Of a stretch of 64,000 nt of DNA, positions 8,356 through 14,727 are shown one piece after another. The DNA comes from Subdoligranulum variabile (GTDB lineage Bacteria > Bacillota > Clostridia > Oscillospirales > Ruminococcaceae). The stretch is from the NCBI RefSeq assembly GCF_025152575.1, contig NZ_CP102293.1, positions 1,240,001 to 1,304,000 of the forward strand, given 5' to 3'. The translations under genes were made by a program, and so were the position numbers. The notes beneath the pieces were generated by a model. The model had not been told where the DNA came from. It made no database searches and saw only the letters and a program-made list of their open reading frames with translations. Every line of letters starts with the position of its first letter. The stretch's first letter is position 1.

Positions 8356-9335
8356 TAGAACTGAAAGCCTGGCCGCTGGACAACAAACAATATACCTCGG
8401 TCGATCTGGGCGCAGCCTATGCGGCGCGCAGCCGCGGCCTGCTGACGGCGGAGAGTTTTGCCCTGACCACCAACGGTGACAATACAGTGACACTGGCCAA
8501 GGGCCTGGGCAGCCTGCATGTCAGCGAGTTTTGGGCGTGTTTCCCCTATTCGGAGAATGACATCATCCTGCAGTTTGAGGACGCCGACGGCGTCTACCCG
8601 CGCAAAGATGTGATCGTCCTGGGCTACGACAAAAACGCCAATCAGACGGGGATCTATGTGCGCGCGGGCCTGGCTGCGGAAAATCCTGAAATGCCCGCGA
8701 TTCGCCGGGATAGTGATTACGACGAGATCTATCTGTACTGCGTCACCCGCCCCACCGGCGCGACCAGCATCACGGCAGATAACGTGGTGGACCTGCGGCT
8801 GGACGCTGCCTACTGCGGCCTGATGCGGGACACCATCGACGCCATCGACACCAGCGTGATGCAGGCAGCGTTCGAGGCGTTTTTGGCGCAGATCGAGCAG
8901 GAGCTGGATCAGCTCAACGCCGGGACGGCGACCATGCTCAAGTCGACCTATGACCCCCAGGGAAAAAGCAAAGACATCTTTAAAAGCATTGACGCGGCGG
9001 CAGCCAAGTACGAGGCCACGCTCACGCTGGACGGCTGGGTGACCTCGTCCGGCGAGGAACAGAGCGCCGGGTACCCGTACGCTCAGGAGGTCACGCTGAC
9101 CGCGCTGACGCCGGGCGCGCCGACCGTCATGGAGAGCAGCGAATTTTTGAGCCCGTGTTCGCGAAATCCGGTAGGCGTGCCGGAAACGGACGCGGTGCTG
9201 GATGAGGCCATGGCGATCATCAACAGCCAGGGCGTTACCTCCAGCCTGGACGGGGGAAAAATCCGCACGATCATCCAGGAGAAGCCGACGGCAGACGTGA
9301 CGCTGCAGTGGCTGATCCGCACGGAGGTGAGCTGA
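8352..9335 (+). CDS. Baseplate or tail-fibre protein
   Basis: A 327-residue protein starting at a TTG that overlaps the preceding stop and follows TTGGAGGC. The first 160 residues look like the baseplate wedge proteins that follow Gp37 in related prophages (WPLDNKQYTSVDLG, then YPRKDVIVLGYDKNANQTGIYVRAG). A helical linker (about 165-200) follows, then a domain that repeats the form GWVTSSGEEQSAGYPYAQEVTL, which is seen in proteins that bind or carry tip modules. It most likely forms the upper baseplate and holds the small variable proteins encoded next. Function is inferred from order and composition. Confidence 0.6.
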   Translation: MIELKAWPLDNKQYTSVDLGAAYAARSRGLLTAESFALTTNGDNTVTLAKGLGSLHVSEFWACFPYSENDIILQFEDADGVYPRKDVIVLGYDKNANQTGIYVRAGLAAENPEMPAIRRDSDYDEIYLYCVTRPTGATSITADNVVDLRLDAAYCGLMRDTIDAIDTSVMQAAFEAFLAQIEQELDQLNAGTATMLKSTYDPQGKSKDIFKSIDAAAAKYEATLTLDGWVTSSGEEQSAGYPYAQEVTLTALTPGAPTVMESSEFLSPCSRNPVGVPETDAVLDEAMAIINSQGVTSSLDGGKIRTIIQEKPTADVTLQWLIRTEVS

Positions 9336-9336
9336 T

Positions 9337-9708
9337 ATGGGGACAGCACTTAGGACGGCCGGCGGCGGCACGGGCGCAAAAGAAATGCTGTGTGGCAACT
9401 ACTATTATCCAGGCGAAGGAAACGCCATCACTTGCGGGTTTTATTATCTGACTAAGGATGGGGCCTATGGCGACCCGAATATCGACAGCTCTGTCGCTGG
9501 CGAGTATCTGGAGATCCGTGCCTCGCGGGATGGATCGTCTTGGAGCAAGGGCGCGGAGGTGACAGCAAAAAAACCGTTCTCTGGCGTGCTCTACACATCA
9601 CCGTCCAATGGCATCTATCAAGAGTCTCAAGATGTGACCTATGACAGTGGAGACACGGTAATCGACTTTTACTCAAAAGTCGGGAAGTTTATTCTCGAAA
9701 TAAAATGA
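9337..9708 (+). CDS. Small tail-tip module, unknown family
   Basis: A 123-residue protein rich in Gly, Ser, Tyr and predicted beta strand, starting just after the baseplate stop with GGAGGTGAGCTGAT as ribosome site. It begins MGTALRTAGGG, which resembles the MGTAPRFPGG start of the second small module at 9835, so the two may be alternative or paired tip proteins. Position after the baseplate gene and before lysis genes suggests receptor binding or an accessory to it. I do not recognise the family. Confidence 0.55.
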   Translation: MGTALRTAGGGTGAKEMLCGNYYYPGEGNAITCGFYYLTKDGAYGDPNIDSSVAGEYLEIRASRDGSSWSKGAEVTAKKPFSGVLYTSPSNGIYQESQDVTYDSGDTVIDFYSKVGKFILEIK

Positions 9709-9748
9709 TAGAGCTTTCCGTGAAAACGTCAAGTAAGGAGTGTGTAAA

Positions 9749-9835
9749 ATGACAAATTACCGTATTTTTAGCCCCCCCCCGATAGCTGACGAGGTCGTTG
9801 GCACATTGCACAAACCCCAAAGGGGGTGCGTGTGA
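9749..9835 (+). CDS. 28-residue coupled ORF containing a nine-C tract
   Basis: A short frame with a good ribosome site (AAGGAG, 8 bases before the ATG) and a stop that overlaps the next start as TGATG. The coupling argues that ribosomes do travel through it. Codons 9 to 11 are made of a run of nine C residues (9772-9780), which gives three prolines. It may be a real small protein, a translational leader for the next gene, or the stump of a longer module. Confidence 0.4.
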   Translation: MTNYRIFSPPPIADEVVGTLHKPQRGCV

Positions 9836-10170
9836 TGGGCACGGCACCGAGATTTCCGGGAGGTGTCCAATTGCCAGCAGAGCTGGTCGTCAACTTGGCG
9901 CTGGCGACATATGGCAACTACGAGGACAATAACAACGGCACCGACATCTATACATTTTGCGGATATGGGTCGATGTTGTGCAACTCAAACACTGGCAATG
10001 GCGCGGTGAGCACAATCACGCGATACGACAAGGCTGGCCGGCAACTCGGCGGAACAGATAGCTTTGTCGACGGCAAGACGGTGGATGTGACCGGCGCCTA
10101 TAGGGTCAACATAAGGCTATCCAACAGGCAAAATGGTTTTTTTTACGGAAAAGCGACATTTACAAGGTGA
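9835..10170 (+). CDS. Small tail-tip module 2, unknown family
   Basis: A 111-residue protein rich in Gly, Asn, Thr and Tyr with a beta-strand character (DIYTFCGYGSMLCNSNTGNG, then DGKTVDVTGAYRVNIRLSN). The ATG at 9835 overlaps the stop of the 28-residue frame; a GTG at 9826 is also possible. Its first residues resemble those of the module at 9337. A run of eight T residues (10137-10144) lies near the end of the gene. It is probably an adhesin-like tip or a domain of the tail fibre, but no family was recognised. Confidence 0.5.
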   Translation: MGTAPRFPGGVQLPAELVVNLALATYGNYEDNNNGTDIYTFCGYGSMLCNSNTGNGAVSTITRYDKAGRQLGGTDSFVDGKTVDVTGAYRVNIRLSNRQNGFFYGKATFTR

Positions 10171-10175
10171 AAATA

Positions 10176-10487
10176 ATGAAAACATACGACGAAAAGACAG
10201 GCCTCGAGATCGAGAACCCGGACCTGGAGGCGGGCTACGTATACCCGGGCCGCAAAAAAATCGGCACCGAAGAGCGGGTGCTGGAGGGCACCGTGACGGA
10301 GCGCCGGCCGGAGGGCCTGCGCCAGCTTGTGGATGTGTGGGAGGATTGCCAGTACTACCACGAGTATACGGAGGACGAGCTGGCGGCCATGCAGCCGCCG
10401 GAAGAGCCGAGCGGCGACACCGAGGCGCGGCTGGCCGCGCTGGAAGATGAGCTGGCAGCTGCGAAAATCCTTTTGGGGGTGGAGTGA
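10176..10487 (+). CDS. Hypothetical phage protein with C-terminal coiled coil
   Basis: A 103-residue acidic protein. The N-terminal part has YDEKTGLEIENPDLEAGYVYPG, the middle is charged and the last 25 residues form a short heptad-type helix (TEARLAALEDELAAAKILLG). I chose ATG 10176 over GTG 10167 because AAGGTGA is well spaced from it. Small proteins of this type between tail fibres and lysis genes often act as chaperones or accessory tail proteins. That is a guess from position. Confidence 0.55.
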   Translation: MKTYDEKTGLEIENPDLEAGYVYPGRKKIGTEERVLEGTVTERRPEGLRQLVDVWEDCQYYHEYTEDELAAMQPPEEPSGDTEARLAALEDELAAAKILLGVE

Positions 10488-10927
10488 TGACGCTTACGGA
10501 GCTGGCGCGCAAGCTGCGTCCGCTGATCGAGCAGGCGGTGGAAAGCCTGGACGATGAGACTGCCGTGCAGGGCGTGCAGCTTTTCCCGGCGTGGGCGGCC
10601 GGTGTGGCCGTGCAGGTAGGCCAGCGCTACCAGTACAACGGGCAGCTGTACAAGGTCGTGCAGGCGCACACCACACAGGCCGACTGGACGCCGGACAAGA
10701 CCCCGGCGCTGTGGGCGGCCGTGGCGGCTGACCCGCAGCAAGGTACGGTGGACAACCCCATCCCGGCGGTACGCGGGATGGAGTACACCTACGGGCTGTA
10801 CTACAGCGACGGCGGAACGGTGTATCTGTGCAAGCGCACAGGAGAGGAGGACGGCGGCACGGTGGTACTGCAGTATCTGCCCCACGAACTTGTAGGGCAG
10901 TATTTTGAGGAGGTAAAAGCCACATGA
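10487..10927 (+). CDS. Phage protein with CBM5/12-like carbohydrate-binding segment
   Basis: A 146-residue protein whose central part (about residues 40-75) has the aromatic pattern of chitin-binding type CBM5/12 modules: VGQRYQYNGQLYKVVQAHT, then a tryptophan in ADWTPDKTPALW. Such modules occur in tail fibres and lysins, where they bind sugar polymers on the host surface. The N-terminal 30 residues are helical, and the C-terminal part has a beta pattern ending in an acidic tail. The ATG overlaps the preceding stop (TGATG) and the end overlaps the endolysin start, so it is likely made together with the lysis proteins. Confidence 0.6.
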   Translation: MTLTELARKLRPLIEQAVESLDDETAVQGVQLFPAWAAGVAVQVGQRYQYNGQLYKVVQAHTTQADWTPDKTPALWAAVAADPQQGTVDNPIPAVRGMEYTYGLYYSDGGTVYLCKRTGEEDGGTVVLQYLPHELVGQYFEEVKAT

Positions 10928-11715
10928 TCCAGACTGGTATCTTCAAGGGCCGCGTGCAGATCCCCTACGCCTACGGGCGCTATGGCTGGACGCGCGGCGG
11001 CGGCAAGACCTGGCACGGCGGCATCGACCTGGTAGGGCTGGATGATCCCACCATCTGCATGCCGTACTACACCGCTGCGGACGGCGCGCAAAAGGCAATC
11101 CGGGGCACCGTGACCCGTGCCCGCATCGTAACAGATCACAGCGATAAAACCTGGGAATGGGGGTGGTACATCTGCGTGCAGCTGGATGCTGCTCAGACCC
11201 CCGACGAGGTGAATTTCCTGTATTTCTGCCATTGCGCGCGGTTGCTGGTGCAGGCGGGACAGAAAGTGCAGAGCGGCGACGCGCTGGCAGTGATGGGCAA
11301 CAGCGGGAACGCGGCGCTGAACGACCCGCCGTACAAGCACTGTCACTTGGAGGTGCGCGCCACGTCCACCGGCGTGGGGCTTGATCCGACGCGGTACAGC
11401 GGCGCCGAAAACGCCGTGGGCACATACGGCACGGCAGCGATTCCCGTACCGGCCCCCACAGAACCGGCTGCAAGCATGGAAACGATCCAGCTTGTTACGC
11501 TGGGTCCGTTGACTGTTGGGGAGGCTTCCAAAGTGGCGATTCTGGCCGGATCTCTTCTGCTGGATGAAGATCGGTATAGCATGCTGCAAGTCGACGCCAG
11601 CCATTTCGCGGCAACCATGACTGTAAGCAACGGGGATGCCATGCGCTTTTTGGCGTTGGCGCAAAGTGAGGGCTGGGACAGCCGTAAGATGTACCACAGC
11701 CGCTTTGTAGGATAA
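10924..11715 (+). CDS. M23-type peptidase endolysin
   Basis: A 263-residue lysin. The catalytic domain covers about residues 1-155 and shows the zinc ligands of the M23/LytM family: WHGGIDLVG with His31 and Asp35, and KHCHLEVR with the pair His139 and His141. It should cut peptide bridges or cross-links in peptidoglycan at the end of the phage cycle. After a Pro/Ala-rich linker (about 165-180) a C-terminal domain of about 80 residues resembles a wall-binding or SPOR-like unit. There is no signal peptide, so export depends on the holin encoded next. It overlaps the previous gene by 4 bases. Confidence 0.85.
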   Translation: MIQTGIFKGRVQIPYAYGRYGWTRGGGKTWHGGIDLVGLDDPTICMPYYTAADGAQKAIRGTVTRARIVTDHSDKTWEWGWYICVQLDAAQTPDEVNFLYFCHCARLLVQAGQKVQSGDALAVMGNSGNAALNDPPYKHCHLEVRATSTGVGLDPTRYSGAENAVGTYGTAAIPVPAPTEPAASMETIQLVTLGPLTVGEASKVAILAGSLLLDEDRYSMLQVDASHFAATMTVSNGDAMRFLALAQSEGWDSRKMYHSRFVG

Positions 11716-11734
11716 ACTTAGGAGGAAATACATT

Positions 11735-12046
11735 ATGAGTATGATCGTATTGGCAATCGTTCTGGCCATCACCGTCGAGGGTGTGGTGGAAATCGGCAAG
11801 AGCATCGGCAAGGCTGTGCTGGGGGGCAGCTACAAGACCGCCATCACGCAGGTGGCGGCGCTGGTTTTCGGCTGCCTGTTCTGCGTTGCGGCCAAGGCAG
11901 ATGTGTACAGTGCCCTGGGCATCACCTTTGAAATCCAGTGGCTCGGCATGGTTTTGACTGGCGTACTGGCCAGTCGAGGCTCCAACTACATTTCAGATTT
12001 CATCAAGCGTCTGCAGGATGTTTCCGGCGCAGTGACCGGCAAGTAA
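11735..12046 (+). CDS. Putative holin
   Basis: A 103-residue membrane protein with three hydrophobic segments (about residues 3-20, 36-54 and 66-82) and a basic C-terminal region (SNYISDFIKRLQD). Its size, composition and place next to the endolysin are those of a phage holin, which forms the hole in the cell membrane that lets the lysin reach the wall. The ribosome site GGAGG is strong, which agrees with its need for high late expression. Confidence 0.75.
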   Translation: MSMIVLAIVLAITVEGVVEIGKSIGKAVLGGSYKTAITQVAALVFGCLFCVAAKADVYSALGITFEIQWLGMVLTGVLASRGSNYISDFIKRLQDVSGAVTGK

Positions 12047-12089
12047 TTTTCAATCCAGATCATCTTTTCGCCCCAGAAAGGATGATTAT

Positions 12090-12842
12090 ATGCAAAGTTT
12101 TATGGGTTGGATTGGCGGAAAGCGCGTGCTGCGCAAGACGATCCTGGAGCAGTTTCCTCAAGACATTACCCGCTACATAGAGGTTTTTGGCGGCGCCGGT
12201 TGGGTCCTTTTTGGCAAAGAGCCCGGCGATTGCATGGAGGTTTTCAACGACGCCGACGGCAGCCTGATCAATGTATATCGCTGTATTAAGTATCACCCGG
12301 ATGCGCTGGCTGCCGAGCTGCAAGGACTGCCGCATTCACGGGAGGTTTTCCTCGACTGGAGAGAGCAGACCGAGCAGCACGGTCTGACAGATATCCAGCG
12401 CGCGGCGCGCTGCCTTTACCTGGTCAAGATGAGTTTCGGCTCAGACCGGCGAACATTCGCCACGGCTCCAAAAATTGCAGGCAACATTTCTGCATCTTTT
12501 GCAGAGGTCCAAGAGCGCCTGCGTAAAGTTATCATTGAGCACCTGGACTTTGAGCAGCTCATCCATACCTATGACCGCCCCGGCGCACTCTTCTATTGTG
12601 ACCCACCGTACATGGGCACAGAGTGGTACTACCAGCACCCATTTGCGCGTGAGGATCATGAGCGTTTGGCGCGTGTGCTGCACAGTATCAAGGGGCGGTT
12701 CATCCTCTCGTATAACGATTGCCCGGAGGTGCGCGAACTGTACTGCGACTGCGCGGTTGAGCCCGTCACAAGAATCAATTCTCTCCCTGGCGCGCCCGGC
12801 AAAGACCCAACCTACAAAGAGCTTCTGATCCGCAACTACTAA
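12090..12842 (+). CDS. Dam-type (D12 class) adenine-N6 DNA methyltransferase
   Basis: A 250-residue enzyme that should methylate adenine in a short target, using S-adenosylmethionine. The motifs are in the alpha-class order: the N-terminal WIGGKR (7-12), the SAM-binding FGGAGW (33-38), then the catalytic DPPY (171-174). The length is close to phage Dam proteins. No restriction partner is nearby. This suggests self-protection of phage DNA against host restriction or regulation by methylation. It lies after the holin, in the region where prophages often keep accessory genes. Confidence 0.88.
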   Translation: MQSFMGWIGGKRVLRKTILEQFPQDITRYIEVFGGAGWVLFGKEPGDCMEVFNDADGSLINVYRCIKYHPDALAAELQGLPHSREVFLDWREQTEQHGLTDIQRAARCLYLVKMSFGSDRRTFATAPKIAGNISASFAEVQERLRKVIIEHLDFEQLIHTYDRPGALFYCDPPYMGTEWYYQHPFAREDHERLARVLHSIKGRFILSYNDCPEVRELYCDCAVEPVTRINSLPGAPGKDPTYKELLIRNY

Positions 12843-12917
12843 CGCAATTCGTTATACTCTATCAAAAACGGGACACGCCCCAGCTGGCTCTATTAAAATG
12901 GTCGGCGGGGCGATCAG

Positions 12918-13211
12918 ATGATCAAAAATCATCTGTCTCGTTTGCTTGGGGAAAAGCGTTGGTCGCAAGCACGCCTTGCGCGTGAAACAGGTATTCGGCC
13001 GTCTACGATCTGCGCTTACTATAACGAATTCGCGGATAGGATCAGTCTGGAACACCTGGATCGAATCTGTGAGGCGCTGGACTGCCAAGTTGAGGATGTG
13101 CTGGAGTACATCCCGAACAAGCAGAAGCGGACCGGGAATTGCTTGATTCTCGAAGAACACGGAAACCCAAGAGACAATGAGACAGGAAAAGGGCGTTTAA
13201 GGAGGCTTTAA
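12918..13211 (+). CDS. XRE-family (Cro/CI-like) DNA-binding regulator
   Basis: A 97-residue protein with a helix-turn-helix domain over residues 1-65 (LLGEKRWSQARLARETGI as the first helices and STICAYYNEFADRISLEHLDRICEAL as the recognition helix and following region). It lacks a CI-type cleavage domain. It is last in the prophage segment and transcribed with the Dam gene. Its stop codon falls in the loop region of the terminator at 13187-13238, so the final 8 codons form the first arm of the hairpin. The role may be in control of accessory genes or of the lytic switch; the target is unknown. Confidence 0.75.
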   Translation: MIKNHLSRLLGEKRWSQARLARETGIRPSTICAYYNEFADRISLEHLDRICEALDCQVEDVLEYIPNKQKRTGNCLILEEHGNPRDNETGKGRLRRL

Positions 13212-13238
13212 AAACCTCTTAAACGCCCTTTTCTTTTT
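13187..13238 (+). terminator. Terminator at the right end of the prophage
   Basis: Arms 13187-13205 and 13215-13232 pair over 18 bases with a single bulge and are followed by a T-rich run. The hairpin ends the phage late or accessory transcript and overlaps the last codons of the XRE gene. Confidence 0.8.
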
Positions 13239-13359
13239 TCATTTTATCAGCAAAATGTTCTCATTTTTTTTGCAAAGCGACAGTGGTCGTTACCCCCAGT
13301 ATACCGCGGCCCCGGCGCGAAATCTATCGCATCCCGGTCATATTTGCGTAAAAAAACGG
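13239..13359. other. Prophage-to-host junction region
   Basis: This 121-base stretch lies between the phage terminator and the first host-like gene, which is on the other strand. The base composition changes from AT-rich to GC-rich across it. An attachment site is expected here, but the matching left end lies outside the window, so none can be defined. Confidence 0.35.
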
Positions 13360-14070
13360 TCAACAGGCCCCCACAAAGGCGGCAAAGATGTTACGGCTGT
13401 CCTCGCTGACCTTCCAGGAGAACTCAGGGTGCCACTGCACCGCCCAGACAAACCGCTTGCCCGGCTCGTACACCGCCTCCACGATGCCGTCCGGCGCGGT
13501 GGCCATGGCGGTGAGTCCCGGCGCCAGGGTGTGGATGGCCTGGTGATGGTAGCTGTTCACCGGCAGGGTGTCCTTGCCCAGCAGCTCGGCCAGCGGGGTG
13601 CCGGGCAGCAGCCGCACCGTGTGGATGGGTGCCTCGTAGGCGCCGGTCTGGTGGTGGTTGACCTCCGACGGGTACTCCACCGGCAGGTCCTGCCAGAGAG
13701 TGCCCCCCAGCGCCGCGTTGAGGAACTGGATGCCCCGGCAGATGCCCAGCACCGGTTTGTCCTGGGCGCGGGCCAGCGCCAGCAGCGCCGTCTCCATGGC
13801 GTCCCGCTGGGGGCTGGTCTCGCCGCAGAGGGCCGTCTGCGCCGCGCCGTAGACCGACGGTTCGACGTCCTGCCCGCCGGTGAGCAGGAACCCGTCACAG
13901 GTACGGACCAGCTGTTCCAGCGCCGCCGGATCCTGGGTCAGCGGCAGCATCACCGGCACGCCGCCCGCCTGCTGGATGCCCTCCATGTAGCCGGGCAGCA
14001 TCCAGTAGCTGGCCCGCTGGTAGTCCATGAGCGGCACAAGCCCGATCAGCGGGCGCTTTGCGTTTTCCAT
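13360..14070 (-). CDS. Class I glutamine amidotransferase-like hydrolase (peptidase C26, PuuD-like)
   Basis: A 236-residue hydrolase of the gamma-glutamyl-GABA hydrolase type. The nucleophile is Cys111 in GICRG, the oxyanion region is LTGGQDVEPSVY (63-74), and the triad is completed by His214 and Glu216 in QWHPEF. Family members cut gamma-glutamyl amides, for example in putrescine breakdown. A link to the polyamine operon 33 kb away is possible, but no other puu gene is here. The start at 14070 is favoured by GGAGGAAAGAACG. A terminator hairpin lies only 17 bases before the start codon. Confidence 0.8.
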   Translation of the reverse strand: MENAKRPLIGLVPLMDYQRASYWMLPGYMEGIQQAGGVPVMLPLTQDPAALEQLVRTCDGFLLTGGQDVEPSVYGAAQTALCGETSPQRDAMETALLALARAQDKPVLGICRGIQFLNAALGGTLWQDLPVEYPSEVNHHQTGAYEAPIHTVRLLPGTPLAELLGKDTLPVNSYHHQAIHTLAPGLTAMATAPDGIVEAVYEPGKRFVWAVQWHPEFSWKVSEDSRNIFAAFVGAC

Positions 14071-14086
14071 CGTTCTTTCCTCCCTG

Positions 14087-14121
14087 AAAAAAAAACGAAG
14101 ATGTCCGGGTGGGCATCTTCG
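14087..14121 (-). terminator. Terminator between the HAD gene and the amidotransferase-like gene
   Basis: On the - strand CGAAGATG (14121-14114) pairs with CATCTTCG (14103-14096), followed by nine T residues. It is downstream of the HAD gene and of a good promoter, yet upstream of the next gene's ribosome site, so it could act as an attenuator. Confidence 0.75.
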
Positions 14122-14136
14122 CCTTGTGTCGTTGGT

Positions 14137-14166
14137 ATTGTAGCGCGTTTGGGCCGTTCCCGTCAA
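14137..14166 (-). promoter_or_regulatory. Candidate promoter upstream of the amidotransferase-like gene
   Basis: On the - strand TTGACG (14166-14161) and TACAAT (14142-14137) are 18 bases apart. A transcript from it would meet the terminator at 14087-14121 after about 10 bases. Confidence 0.5.
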
Positions 14167-14169
14167 GGG

Positions 14170-14727
14170 TCAAAATTGTTCCACCTTGAACACCGCGGCG
14201 CCGCTGGCTTTTGCCGCCGCCAGGCCCGGGCCGGAATCCTCGAAGATCATCGTCTCCGCCGGGGTGACGCCGAACTGCGCCATGGCCCGGAGATAGCCCT
14301 CGGGATCGGGCTTGCTCTTCTCCACATCCTCACTGGTGAGGATCAGGTCGAACCAGCACACACAGCCGAAATGGCTGAGCACCTCGGTGGCGTTGCGGCG
14401 GCTGCCGGTGGTGACGCAGGCCAGCCGGTGCCCCGCCGCCCGCATGTTCTGCAGCAGCTCGAAGAGGGCCCGGTTGGGCCGCACCGTGTGGAGGAACTGT
14501 CCGTACAGTTCCTTTTTGCGGTCATGCACCCGCTCCACGTCGGCGGGGTCGGGATCCCCGCCCATGAGCGGGCGGAGAAATTCCTTGTAATAGCCGCCGT
14601 TGCAGCGCTCGGCGTAGTATTCGTCAGTGACGGTGAACCCCTGTTCCTCCAGGGCGGCGCGGTAGGACGCCGCATTGGCGGGGATCGTGTCCAGCAGGGT
14701 ACCGTCCAGGTCGACGCAGATCAGCAT
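14170..14727 (-). CDS. HAD-superfamily phosphatase
   Basis: A 185-residue hydrolase with the HAD motifs in order: DLDGTLLDT (6-14, nucleophile Asp6 and acid/base Asp8), a VTTGS motif II near residue 105, a lysine in KSKPDPEGY near 140, and the metal-binding FEDSGPG near 162-168. The cap is helical, which places it close to the phosphoglycolate phosphatase and beta-phosphoglucomutase group. The substrate cannot be read from sequence. It overlaps the end of the upstream membrane protein by 7 bases, so it is probably the last gene of the polysaccharide operon and may dephosphorylate a sugar intermediate. Confidence 0.8.
   Translation of the reverse strand: MLICVDLDGTLLDTIPANAASYRAALEEQGFTVTDEYYAERCNGGYYKEFLRPLMGGDPDPADVERVHDRKKELYGQFLHTVRPNRALFELLQNMRAAGHRLACVTTGSRRNATEVLSHFGCVCWFDLILTSEDVEKSKPDPEGYLRAMAQFGVTPAETMIFEDSGPGLAAAKASGAAVFKVEQF

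Noticed and set aside
9749..9835. Programmed frameshift at the nine-C tract joining the small frame to the next module
   Set aside because: Both other frames meet a stop within nine bases after the tract (TAG at 9783, TGA at 9787), so no fusion protein would form. Only coupling or tract variation remains possible.
9337..10170. Diversity-generating retroelement acting on the tip modules
   Set aside because: No reverse transcriptase gene and no template repeat similar to the module ends were found in the window.
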